Below are positions 34,976 through 46,788 of a stretch of DNA of 64,000 nt, one piece after another. This stretch comes from Myrica gale (Eukaryota > Streptophyta > Magnoliopsida > Fagales > Myricaceae): assembly GCA_963930655.1 (NCBI GenBank), contig OZ005611.1:4595501-4659500 (forward strand). Direction: 5' to 3'. A model generated the notes under the pieces. That model ran no database searches and was not told where the DNA came from. It saw only the letters and a list, made by a program, of their open reading frames with translations. The translations under genes and the position numbers were made by a program. How positions within the stretch are numbered: the stretch's first letter is position 1; every line of letters begins with the position of its first letter.

Positions 34976-37900
34976 ACGCATTGCATCAATCGCCTTTAAG
35001 TCTCTTAAATTCCTGTTGGTTATTTTTTTTTCCGTGCATTGTTAAGCTGCAAATTTGATCAAATTATAATAATCAACTTATCTGTTTCATGCTGATGAAT
35101 TTGTGGTGAACACATTCCCTGCATTATGGACTGCAACCATTTGTTTCTGCCTGCACTTGTTGGAATGTGAAGTGAAGTTGGTTTTAATATGGCTGCTCCA
35201 TCATTGATGAGTTTATTAATGCAATAGAAGCATTATTCTAATCGTGAGAGAAAATGCAATCTGTTTAAGCAAAGAGATGGGGCAATGCAATTACGCAAGT
35301 TTGCAAAGTAGCATCCGCTTTTTTTTGTAATTAAAATCATGACTCAAGTATATTGATGGATAGCATTTTATAGCCTCATCTTTTGGTTTGGACTTGGAGA
35401 TGATTCCTTGGGAGCAAAGAATTGATTTTATCAGCTCCCTGTAGTTTTTATCTCTGCTATGACTCGTGCTGTCAATAAGGCCTTTTTTTCTCAAAGTAAA
35501 AGTTATTTTACTAGTGTAAAATCAGAGGGAGTAACTTGAGCATTCAGGTAGTATATGATAATATCATGTCTACCTGACAATAGAAATGCAATGAATCTAG
35601 AATGTAGAGAAGTTTATGTATTCCTACTTGACATCCAGGAGAGTACGGTTCGGACAAATCCGGACTTTTAGATGTATAGTACGAATATTTAGTATAGAAT
35701 CTACTCTTGATTAGACGTGGTATAATCTTGTTAGATAGCAAGGAAACATCTATTGCTTCTTCTTTGTTTCCCTTTTTTGGTAGGGATCTCTGAACCCTCC
35801 TGTTCCTTCCATCTTGAGCCTTTAAATAAAACAGTCCCTTAACGCTCATGATATGTTGTGACAGCATCATGAAAGTAAACAATACAGAACTCAATCTTGT
35901 TAGAATGATTTCCTTGACATCTGGGTTAAAACCCATTTGATACTTGTTAGATGGCGCCATTAGTTGGAGATTATATATTATGTACATGAAGAATTTGCTA
36001 TACGGCCGTGAACGATGAAGGCAGAGGCAAGCAACGTTCTGTTAAGCCATTATTATGTAGTGTTGCAAGTTCTTAGGCTTCTTCAGCTTTGCTTCCGTAG
36101 TTCCTTTCGTGAGAAGTATTAAGGACGGTGAGTAGCATGTGTTTGATGGAACGTGTGGAAATATCTCAGTTTATTATGCAAGCAAAGAATGAAGAAGAAC
36201 ATATTATGGTATCTAGTTCATCCAACCAGAAAAAGGATGTGGTGGGTATAAGTTTCTTTCGTTTTTTTTTCGACTGGAATGTCTTGTATTGAAGATGCTA
36301 ATGCCTATAGTTCAATATCGTATATGATTCATTATTGCTGCGGAAGGAAATATTGGATTGTTCATGGAACTGCGACGCAGATGCTGAAGAATATATCAAA
36401 TCGATAGGTGATTCTAGGAAATAGGGTGCATTTATGAGTCAAACCATAACTTGAAAACTGACTTATTGTGAATTCTTGTCTGCTCTGGAAATATGGTTCC
36501 CAGGGGAAGTTTCAGGAATCAGGAAGTTGAAAGGGTAGTGTGTTTCTTTGTCATTCACACTAAATACTGCCCACGATCTGGTGAATATACACTGACTTAA
36601 GATTGATGTAGCTCGGTCGCTAAGGGAATTGTTTATCAGCTACCGTTTGTAGATCCGTTTTCTTGTCCCATCTAGAATTAGGATGAAACTAGGTTTCTCT
36701 CTTTGCAAGGATGCGGCTTTGTATGCCTCCTTTTTGCGTGAGCTTTGTGTTTAATAAAGGCTTGTCTTGACAAAACGGAAGTTCCCGATAGACCTTCTGT
36801 AAAGACAAATAAAAGAGATTAAGCACATTTCGCAATTCCCTTCTTAGTTTTTTCCTTTTCATGTCAAAATAACATCTAAAAAGTCATAAAAGGGGGGATG
36901 GGTGGTGTCGGTAGATGCTATGAAATAATACTCTTTATGTTTTGTTTTTTTCAAGTAATTTTTTGTAGTCGGACCATGCTTGCTGATTAATGATATAGCC
37001 GTGGTTGAAGTACTTTCTATTTAAAAAATTAAGGATTTTTTAAGCGAGTACTCGAATATGATATAAATCAAATCATTTGAGTGGAAGCTAATAATTAAGA
37101 CTTTTAAAACTTTAAACATAAGATTATTTCTGAATTTTGGGAGCTTAGTAATTTTGTTTTATATCCCCCTTCCTAGTATTGCGGCTCCTAGGTCATTAGC
37201 AGCAATTAGTGTTGTTAGGCGTGAAGAGGCCCATCTGATCTGCCCATGCGATTCTCTAGAGCATATTTTAGCCTGGTCAGGAAGATTCGAGTAGTCTGGT
37301 TTTCTCTTAAACTAAGCCCTGTTCCCATCTACCAGCCGGCTTTGATCTCTTCCATAACGTCGAGGGCAGTGGTTTGAAAATTTGAAAGAACAGTACTGCT
37401 TTCCCTGCGCCTACTCCCGCCACCCCCCCCTCCCCCCCCCCCCCCCCCCCCGCCACCATCACCTCGCAAATAGCCCATCTTATTCCACACTGTAAATAGT
37501 GTATATAAGGTTGTGGTCGCATTGCTAGTCCATACCAAAAGCAGCTTCATCTGCTTATTGCTTTTTATGCCCTTACAATAGTTCCTCTTCATTTCCTACA
37601 TCTAGATATTGTCTCTTAAGGATCATGGATTCGGGAAAGTTTTTCTTGGTTGCCCTTTTTTTTCCTAGGTAATGGGGTGGGGGAAGCAAGCCAAGCCTGC
37701 ATCTAGCGGGAGTCGACTCAGGGATCAATCACTCCCTAAGGGAAGGGGTGCCAATCTAGCTATCAGCTCGCTGGCTGGTTGCCCTTTTATTAGCTCTACT
37801 TCTGTGGTTCGCCAAGAGCTTGGACTTCAAAGAGGAGGAATTGGATTCGGAAGAGAGACTGTGGGACTTGTACGAAAGGTGGAGGAGCCACCACACTGTT

Positions 37901-39244
37901 TCTCTGGACCTCCAGGATCTCCCAGTGGTTAGGTCAGTGAAGCCTCGCGTACTATAAGCTTCGGACCAAACTGTTCCATTTTGTTTTTGGTAGCGACAAA
38001 AATTTGTAAAGAGATTGTGGAGTTTAGGCCTTAAAGTCTCTACACTTCAGTGCGCACGATGCAACACTAAAAAGTCTAATCGTTCCGAACGACGCGACTT
38101 CAGTAGTTGTACTGACAAATTTTTATTGGCTAAACAAACGTTATTGATAGATTGACTTAATTTTGAATCCTTCCACCTGCAAGCAAGTTCGATTTTTTTT
38201 AAAAAAAGTCCTAAACTTATCTTTACACGTACTATATAAAGGTCATAAAGTGTAGCGTAATGTAAGGGAAGCCTCTCTCTCAACGGGTTAGGAGTTTAAC
38301 CTGAGAGGAGTCCGTTTAGCCCTTAAAAAAAAAAGCAACAACATACCTGACAGCATAAGAATCAGGTAGGATCAGCCTGATGGTTTTTATTGTTTTTTAC
38401 TTAACTAATCTACAAGATACATATTTCTTGATTCAGCGAGTCTTGTGTTGTCTGAATAAAATTTATGTTATGGCGAAAAATGTTTTTATTGACTTTAGTC
38501 TTTGCCGGTTGGAATATTTTTTTCTATTTTTTTTTCAAAAAAATAGAAGGAACCTTTGGCTGAGATTCTGAGAAGGATGATGAAAAGATTCGCCAATTAA
38601 AGGCCAAATGAGACAAAGCAGCCGTACAAGCGGTTTGGGGGGTGTTCCGAAGTTCTGACCTGTCCAAGTATTGTGTAATCTTTGAAAAAATCGTCTCTCC
38701 TTTTTATTGAGGTTTGAAAGAAATGGCAATAATTTAATTAGTTGCATCAGAGTGGCCAACCGTGTGGCCTTGATCAGCTCAAAAAGGACACTACAGCAAC
38801 GCACGCACGCACGCCACAGTTTCCATGGTGGGCTTTGGCAATTGGGCCCCCCAGCCATCATTTTTTTACTGCTCACCGGGTAAACGAATTCCCGAAAAAC
38901 CTAAACTACAATAAAGAAACAAAACCCTACGTACCTCCCAATAAAAAAAAAAAAAGCTTTCTTTTTAAGGAATATAAAATAGTCTCGATTGTCACGAGTA
39001 AAGGACAAAGAATCACGTTAATGCCACGTAGATTTAGTAGGGGTGATAGTCATTGGCATTAATTTGGTTGCTGTCGGGCTAACGTGGCTGTTACTAATCT
39101 TTAATCTCCCTATTTTCGTATCTTTGTCGGCCTTATCAGTTATAAAAGCCAGTAATTATATCATCCGACGTGGCCTGCATGGGAATTAGTTGATCGGACT
39201 GTTTCCACTTGAACGAATATCCCTGGCTTGAGCATCCGATGATC
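34976..39244. other. Intergenic, gene-poor
   Basis: No recognisable gene. It holds a C-rich run (37423-37451, two blocks of 8 and 20 C split by one T) and several chance ORFs. The longest are at 35544-35987 (minus, 147 codons) and 37672-37932 (plus, 86 codons); neither resembles a known family or has supporting splice or promoter context. Confidence 0.45.
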
Positions 39245-40854
39245 ACTAGTGGCGGGGCCAGAAACCCAATTAATGGGGGGCAAACTTTTTAAGGAAAAAT
39301 GACAAAAAAAAATTTTTTTACTACTTAATGCAAAAAAAGTCTTAAGAGTATAAATAAAAAAATTAAGGACTAAAAACACTAAAAATATTGAAATACATGT
39401 ACCGTACTATTTGCTGATACTGAGAGGTGACATTAAAGATTAAATTCTTGTTGTTCAAGACACCAATAGAGCATCAACTAATCACACAAACAAAAGCATT
39501 TATATATATATATATTCTTTGTAAAACAAAACACATAAATGAAATAAAATATTTTCAGCAATATAACTTTTTACTTCCATAAATGAAGTACTTATTTTTG
39601 TTGTTAGAAAGGATGTGTCCTATGCTCAATAAGTCCTGCTGAATTTGTTGGGATATGTAAAAAGAAAGCATAACACATAAATGAGAAAAATAAACAATTA
39701 CTGTATTTCTATTATTCTTGAAAGAAACAATAGCAAAACGAAGAATATTGGAAAAAGAAGCCAAATTATCCAAAGTTCAAAAAGAATCCAGGTTCCAATG
39801 GCATAAAAATACTTCTCACCCTTGTTATAGTTTTTTTTAGTGTGACAGTACTATTGAACACGGGCTTCTCAAGAGTGGAATCTCTATCAACAATAAAATA
39901 ACCCAAAATTGCAAGGAGGAAATACATACTTGGTAAATGATAATAGAAAAAAAAATTGGACAAAAAGTTCAATTTTAACATCCAAATAACTATTCTACTC
40001 CCCTTACAAAATGAGAAAACAGAAAAATCGTAGTTCAAAGTGCCCATTACCTGGCTAAATTAATGGCTAAAATTTTGAAGAAATAGATTTATAACTTGAT
40101 CCAAACGTCACAAATTACAATGGAAAAGAAGTTTCACCTTTAGAGAAAGACAATTAAAAACAAGTTAATCTCATGGGCTATGAAAAATCAGACCTAAACA
40201 AACAAAAGATAGATGAAAATGTGTCTTACTTCAACTTTGGATTTTCATAAATTGTGGAGAAGTCAGACATGTAAAATTAGATGATGATAGTGACAATAAA
40301 ATGATATAACCAATGATTCTCTAGTAAGTAAAGATGGACACGCAACACACTTGAATAATTGAATTATCACTTATCCAACAAGAGCACACCACCCCTTATC
40401 TCAGTATTTGTGATATCCAAATTCTCAACCAAGTCCAACATAAAAAGCAAAAGAACAAAAAAAAAAAGCAGTACTAGAATAGTGAAAACATTTATTTCAA
40501 TGATTACAACACACAACGATTATCAGGACTCAGGAGAAGTATATGAAATATTCGTCGCAAAATTCATGACAACGTCGACAAGTTAATGTAGGATTTCAAG
40601 TTTTGACATAAATAAATATCTCTCTGCTTATTCTTTTAATTTGATTTTGAGGTATTGGGCTGCTTGAGTTTTAAGGGGGGGCAGGCTGATTAATCTAGGC
40701 AGGCAAGGGGGGCAAGCATAATTTTTATTTGGCCAAGGGGGGCAAACCTAATAAAAATAAATAAAAAATAAAAAAAATGCATGTAAAAAAAAATATTTGG
40801 GGGGAGCCAACCGGGGCAATGGCCCCGGTTCGCCCCCCCCTCCCTCCGCCTGTG
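39245..40854. mobile_element. Non-autonomous hAT element copy B, ~1.61 kb (inverted relative to copy A)
   Basis: Almost the full sequence of 14289-15905 in reverse orientation, including TAGTGGCGGGGCCAGAAACC at one end, the (AT)n tract (about 39503-39517), the GC palindrome and CCTCCGCCTGTG at the other end. Flanks share CGATGATC (39237-39244) and CGATGATG (40855-40862), a 7/8 match to an 8-bp duplication. The parallel ORFs of the two copies differ at only a few residues, so the insertions are young relative to their family. Confidence 0.82.
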
Positions 40855-41249
40855 CGATGATGTCTTATAATCCAATTCACTTTGAAACTCTGTCTACCAA
40901 ATTCATAAGACTTGAATGTACCTAAATTGATGTTATAATCAGGAATAAACAGGGTCGGTAATATCTTCTCTAAATTCTATGTTCTTATTTGAATAGAGAA
41001 AGAGAGGAAAACTTGAAAAAAAATGCCCTAGAACTTTCATTTCCCAACACTTTTTTCTTTAACTATCAAGTTTATTAGTGTAATTTTATATCATGTTTTG
41101 TAAAATCTAGGACTGATTGTTTTGACTAGGACCAGATTTAAAATCGGGACTAAATAAGTTATTAACTCATAACTGTATGTCATGTAAACATAGCCTATGC
41201 AATACCCTGAATTCCACAATGCCCTCGCCCCTCACATAGAGACTGCACA
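40855..41249. other. Intergenic, nothing recognised
   Basis: Short spacer between the hAT copy and the tandem array. Confidence 0.4.
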
Positions 41250-41805
41250 ACATTTTACATACACATGGTTCGAGACTGTATGGTACAATTTAAAGAGAAA
41301 TAAATACAATAGGTGAATTTTGTTGTAGAGCTGATGTTGTTCGAAACTTTACATAGCACTATTAAATATTGTAAAGTCCAATTATTGTGTAACATTTCAC
41401 ATAGTTCGAGATTTGTACAATGCAATTCAAAGAGAAATAGATACAATATGCGAACTTTGTTGTAGAGATGATGTTGTTCGAAACTTTACATGAGCACTAT
41501 TAAATATTGTTAAGTCCAACTATTATCTAACATTTTACATACACATGGTTCGAGACTTATACAGTGCAATTCAAAGAGAAATAGATATAATAGACGAACT
41601 ATTGTATAACTGATGTTGTTCGAAACTTTACACGAGCACTATTAAATATTGTAAAGTCCAACTATTGCGTAACATTTTACATACACATGGTTAGAGACTT
41701 ATACAATGCAATTCAAAAAGAGATAGATACAATATATGGACTCTATTATAGAGCTCGTATTGTTCGAAACTTTACATGAACACTAATAAATATTGTAAAT
41801 AATAA
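41250..41805. repeat. Tandem array, four ~140-bp units
   Basis: The landmark GTTCGAAACTTTACA starts at 41339, 41476, 41618 and 41762, intervals 137, 142 and 144. Each unit also has ACATTTTACATACACATGG (or a variant), CAATTCAAAGAGAAATAGAT and GCACTATTAAATATTGT. Units differ by substitutions and small indels, so the array is not recent. No ORF runs through it. Confidence 0.85.
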
Positions 41806-43196
41806 CTACTTTGTTTATCTGTCTTTAAATTATACATGAATTTAAAATATATATATATAAATTCTCAACTTTATAGGATCCAATCTAAATAATGGATCAC
41901 AAGTCTAAGCGAATGTCAGAAGAGTTGAGAAGACTCAGGACTGTCCAATTATGGACGCAAGAACTAAATGAATTAGCCCGCACACTACTATAAGCTAGTT
42001 ATATTAATGTGGCTGTGATGGATAAATTGCGAAGTCTCACAAGGTCGAGAGTGTCCCCACAAAATTGGAAGTCTAAGGTCCGTTGATTTTGGACATTTTG
42101 TCTTGATTCATTAATTAGTGACGATCACGGACAAGGGTACTGGATATTAATTTTGTCGGTCCATGAAATGGCCAAATGGGCATACATACAACAGCGAAAC
42201 TGTCAGCATTGACACCAACAATACGAGGTTTGAGTCGGGCCAAAACACACAAGGCACTGTAACGGTGAAGACCAAGATTTTGCATCATGAGCTGGCAGGA
42301 ATCAGGTGGTCCACGTGTCAAAACCCCAGAACATCAGAGAAAGATTCAGATGTGAGAGATGAAAGACGCTGACAGAACAGGATGAACCACAGAACGGAGC
42401 ATTAAACGGGTAATGAGAAAGGAGATACCGCAGAGGGAGAGAGAGAGAGGACTCAGAAAGAAAGGAAAAGTGTGAGGTGCTGGTTGAAGGTACGGAGTAG
42501 TGGAGGGAAGGGCCCCGGCAATGCCTAATGCCTATCCTCTCTCTCTCTCTCTCTCTCGATGGAGCTGGACAAACAAAAAGACTTTGCACTGCTAATAACG
42601 CTATGAGAGTATGAGGTGGATATGCGAGAAAGTCACGCTGCAAACTGCAAAGGGTGTGGAAAGAGCGGAGCTTTTATCCGGTGGGGTCTGCAGGGACGGG
42701 GATACGGATTCCGGGTCAAAGCTTCTTCATCAGCCACAAGCGTTGCCACACCAGCTCGCTCTTCCACGTGGCATCTGATTATTTCCTGTCAGCAATTCAC
42801 GCGCCTTCTCTTCCCTCCCTCCTCCCGGTAATTTCTCGGGATTCCATTCCAACCAAACTAATTAACTAAAGGTCTAGTTTGGTTGTACAAAATTTTTCTT
42901 AATAGTGCGAATACTTGAAACAGATTGTAATTTTATTAGTGTTTTTAAAAAGTTGATACTTTTTTTTGAAGATATATATTTGTAAATTAATTTTTATTAA
43001 AAATTTTAAAATAGTTTTAAAAAATCGATGAAATTTTTTAATAAAAAATATATTAAAGTTTTGTAAAAAAAATTACAGAGAAAATGTGTAACGCTATTTT
43101 TTGTTTTTTTTTAAGTATTAGAATTTATGTAAAAGTAGTTCAAATTTATGGAAAAAGAAAGTACCGAAATTTGCGATAATATTTTTGAAATTTTAA
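41806..43196. other. Intergenic, nothing recognised
   Basis: No supported gene. GA-type tracts lie at 42436-42450 and a CT microsatellite at about 42539-42556. The last 300 bases are very AT-rich. Confidence 0.45.
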
Positions 43197-43791
43197 GGGA
43201 ATTTAGCATTTTAGTCCTTAGGTTTTACCTACTTTTACGTTTTAGTCCTTAGTTTTGTTTTTCTTAAACTTTAGTCCTTAAGTTTCTAATTTTTGACGAA
43301 TTAGTCTTTCCGTCAGGGTTCCGTCATTTCCCCTGACGGAATGCCACGTCAACTGCTGACTCACTGTCTGACGTGGCGGGGCTTCAAAACGCACAGCATA
43401 TGACAATTGCATAAACGATATCGTTTTATGGGCTGCAGTGGTGTTTTTTGGTTTCTACCGCACGACATGCCGTTTGAAGAAATGGGTTCCACGGCTCAGC
43501 TGTGTTTAAGTGGTTCTTCCCCTTATAGAAAATGACGTCGCCCCCACGGCTCCACCAAGAGGTGCTTCAAAAAAAAAAACACGAAAAGAAGGAACGCAAA
43601 TAAGTTGTGCTTCCACGAATTTACCTTCTCATTCTTTCGTTTAGAACCCTAAACTCTCAAACCCATATCTCTGCAAATCTCGACGAAGCTTTGCTCTAGT
43701 TCCACCGTAGTTGAGGAAAGTGTTACCGACAACTTGGCTGCAGATCTCGACGATACCTAACGTTTGCTGCTCTGCAACTCCGACTTTGTCA

Positions 43792-44380
43792 ATGTCACGC
43801 AATTGTGAGAGCATGTAAGTTTCTAAAATCCAAATCAGAGAGAAAATGAGAGAAAATAAAAGGAGAATAAACTTACAATGAGCCTTTTGGTTGTTTTTCT
43901 TTGGTTTATGATCAGAAAGTTACAAGCTTGAGTTTAATATCTACTATGCACTGAGTTTGTTGTCTTAGTTAGATTCGAACATTTCCTGTCTGTAATTACA
44001 AATAATTCATGCAATGTAGCGGGGTTTGCTCGTCTTCTGTCAAGATGGGCGGGAAAGATCTTGTAAAGCTTTGTGAGTGTGGATTAAGAGCACCGCTTAA
44101 AGCATCATGGACAGATGCAAATCCGGGAAGGCGTTTCTTTAGGTGTGCATCATACGGCAAAACAGTATGTTTATTGCAATACCGTAATTTAATATATGTC
44201 ATTCCCTTATTGTAATTTAGAAAAAGAAACAAAACTCAGACATATGGTTGTGCATCATACTTGCAGAAAGCATGCGGATTCTTCGAGTGGTTTGATCCGC
44301 GCACATGCCCCCGTGGTATGGAAGTAGGACAATATTTAACAAAGAAAAACAAGCTGCTAGAATGCGAGTTGGGGTGTTGA
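43792..44380 (+). CDS. GRF-type zinc-finger ORF carried by the Mutator-like element
   Basis: Exons 43792-43814, 44020-44164 and 44267-44380 join in frame (donors CAT|GTAAGT and ACA|GTATGT; acceptors TGTAG and TTGCAG) to 93 residues. The protein reads MSRNCES, then KLCECGLRAPLKASWTD, NPGRRFFRCASYG and ACGFFEWFDP. This is the zf-GRF pattern C-x-C...C...C with the Gly-Arg-Phe core, ending in a short basic tail (LTKKNKLLECELGC). GRF fingers bind single-stranded nucleic acid in other proteins. There is a plausible leader upstream in the left arm. It could be a gene captured by the element or an accessory gene of its autonomous parent; the open frame across three exons suggests recent constraint or recent capture. 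Confidence 0.75.
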
Positions 44381-44789
44381 AGCATACTGTGAGAGGCCTC
44401 AAATTTTGGTTGGGAGTTTCGTGGGGTGCAACTGTGATAATGGGAGCATTCTTGCTTAGGTCCTCGATCTGATGTTCAAGTTGGCATTGGTGTTTTGGGA
44501 TGTATTGGTAGAGTAATGGAACGATGTAATTGCAGTGTAATAGGGACAATATTTTGTAATCTGCCAGTTGGTGCTGTTTTGTTGAAATTTCTTGTGAATG
44601 ATCTTGTAATTAGTAACTGACAGTATAGACAATTAGTAGTTGGCAGAATAGGTCTTTTATATCTGACAGATTATACATTTTGTATTTTGCAGATTATGTA
44701 GTTTGTATAAATGTTATTTCGTTAGGTGAATTTTTGTGTTGGAGTTTTTATATAGGAAATATAATGACATGTGTAAGTAAAAAATGCCA

Positions 44790-44990
44790 TTGTTTTGCAG
44801 CACCAATTGGTGCTGCAAAACACACTGTGCTGTAAAACAGCACGGTGCTGTAAAAAATGCTGTTGTTTTACAGCACCAATTGGTGCTGTAAAACACGTTG
44901 TGCTGTAAAACAGCACCAAATTGCTGCTGTAATACAGCAGAAAAATGCATTTGTTTTACAGCACCAAACTCAGGTGCTGTAATAAAATAT
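44790..44990. repeat. Palindromic tandem repeat inside the element
   Basis: About 2.6 units of roughly 75 bp, each centred on a perfect inverted repeat whose half is TTTTACAGCACCAA, with extra GCTGTAAAACAGC palindromes between. The whole block is rich in GGTGCTGTAAAACA on both strands and can form strong hairpins. Confidence 0.8.
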
Positions 44991-45257
44991 ATGTTGTACC
45001 AAAACACTTCCAGTTCTAGGAATCCATTAACTTCAAAAGCACAACAATTCATTACATACACTTCCATGACCTCCAAATTACAGCAACTACAGACACTTCC
45101 ATGACCTCCAATAACAGCAACTACAGACACTTCCATCAGTTTGTATGCAATAACAGGCGTACACAAAATTACAGCAATTCATACACTTCCGTAGCCTCCA
45201 AAATTACAGCAAGTGTTGCACCAAAATAACATCCAAAATACACGAAATTAATGGACA

Positions 45258-45645
45258 TCAACGTTGCTGAGACAATCCAGAACCCATTTCCCCTGGATCT
45301 AGTGGAAGTGACTGTTGTGTTCCCTGCAAATACAAGAACATGTCATTTTTTGTGTTAGACTTGTCACACAAACACCAACTTTATCAAGTCATTGACCCGT
45401 CCACCACCCTGACTGCCTGTGCTACCACTTTCCCTTTTAGCTCTTCTGCCCCTTCCTCTTCCCTTTCCTCTCCAGCTGACCGTCCCTCTACTACCACTTG
45501 TTGATGTAGGATCCTACACACAGTAAATTGCAGAACAAGCATGGGCACATCGACATTCAAGTCTCTACGTATTTGAGCCTTCAATGCTTGAGCTGACATA
45601 TTAGGTTGATCTCTAAACATTGGTAGATATTGCATCGCCAAAAAC
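45258..45645 (-). pseudogene. Mutator-like transposase remnants
   Basis: On the minus strand 45645-45540 reads MAMQYLPMFRDQPNMSAQAL and KAQIRRDLNVDVPM, the part of plant MULE transposases just after the DNA-binding region. About 45515-45385 reads SGSRGTVSWRGKGRGRGRR in another frame, the Gly/Arg-rich tail of such proteins. A last exon 45323-45258 gives GTQQSLPLDPGEMGSGLSQQ. The large middle, with the catalytic DDE core and SWIM finger, is gone, so this is an internal deletion derivative of an autonomous element. Confidence 0.8.
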
Positions 45646-46427
45646 TGGAAGTGAAGTCATATACCTCCAGGCATCGTCACTCTCCACGAACCACTTCGAC
45701 GTCGAGTTCTTCTTCTTCAACAAATTTCTGGCTTGACTTTGACCTATTCTCCAAATCAGCAACTACCGACCTTACCCACAAACTTAAGACTTCGAATGGC
45801 AGAATATTCAAAAGACCAGGGTTGGCTTAGAGTAGAAAATATCTTGCTTTGTGGGTGGGAGTGAGGGGAACGAAACACTTAGTCGAAAATCTCAAAACCA
45901 ACTAAGCCAAAGGGATATAAGGGGGCGACGTCGTTTTCTGTAAGGGGAAGAACCACTTAAACACAGCTGAGTCGTGGAACCCATTTCTTCAAACGGCATG
46001 TCGTGCGGTAGAAACCAAAAAACACCACTGCAGCCCATAAAACGATACCGTTTATGCAATTGTCATATGCTATGCGTTTTGAAGCCCCGCCACGTCAGAC
46101 AGTGAGTCAGCAGATGACGTGGCATTCCGTCAGGGGAAATGACGGAACCCTGATGGAAAGACTAATTCGTCAAAAATTAGAAACTTAAGGACTAAAGTTT
46201 AAAAAAAACAAACCTAAGGACTAAAACGTAAAAGTAGGTAAAACCTAAGGACTAAAGTGCTAAATTCCCAAATTTGAAATATTCAGTTGCAAGTTTTTTT
46301 AATTTTTAAATATTTACTCAGAATGATAATTTTTTTTAACATTTAAAACTTAAAAATAAAAATAAAAATAAAAACTCATTTCTATTTGGAAGTGAGATAC
46401 ATCCAAGGGTTCAAAAACACTCATCCT

Positions 46428-46495
46428 TATATTTATTATTATTTTTACCCAAAGAAAAATCTATATTTATTATTATTTTTACCCAAAGAAAAATC
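46428..46495. repeat. 34-bp tandem duplication
   Basis: Two exact 34-base units head to tail, each starting TATATTTATTATTATTTTTA and ending AAAGAAAAATC. Confidence 0.9.
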
Positions 46496-46788
46496 GTAGA
46501 TAGGAGCTTCAAAGTGGAGGTTGAATAACTTAGGGACTTCAACACATGCGTCCAAAGAGTGGCAAATTACAGGCGAGTAGAGGAGAGAGACATCAAGGAG
46601 CTCCTTGATATATCTGCGACGCCCAAGTCACGTGCCGTCGAACGCACACTGCCGCAGCGGGCAGTGGAATTTATTGCGAACATAAACCTCCCTTTCCCAC
46701 GTCCTACAAACTACCAACTTTTTTCATTATAAAAAACATTTTCTTTTCAAAGCACACAAATATACCTCAAAAACGTTTTTAAGTTTAA

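Larger units (their letters stand above)
43197..46269. mobile_element. Mutator-like element (family B), 3073 bp, long TIRs, 9-bp TSD
   Basis: Inverted ends of about 350 bp (43197-43550 and 45920-46269) match with only a few differences, starting GGGAATTTAGCA. The flanks AAATTTTAA (43188-43196) and AAATTTGAA (46270-46278) form a 9-bp duplication with one change. Inside are a three-exon GRF zinc-finger ORF (plus), a palindromic tandem block, a 35-bp tandem repeat (45058-45136) and transposase remnants (minus). The element has ends but no full transposase, so it would need one from elsewhere. Confidence 0.9.

Noticed and set aside
35544-35987. 147-codon minus-strand ORF
   Set aside because: The longest ORF in the desert, but its composition looks random and it has no domain. 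Some stretches recall LTR leader sequence, but I could not find paired ends.
37672-37932. 86-codon plus-strand ORF rich in Gly, Ser and Pro
   Set aside because: No recognisable motif; the sequence context looks like degraded repeat DNA.
41250-41805. Possible CRISPR-like array
   Set aside because: The whole ~140-bp unit repeats, without unique spacers between short repeats, and the setting is a plant nuclear genome.
44714-45166. 150-codon minus-strand ORF rich in Cys and Val
   Set aside because: It is a read-through of the palindromic tandem repeat, not a protein.
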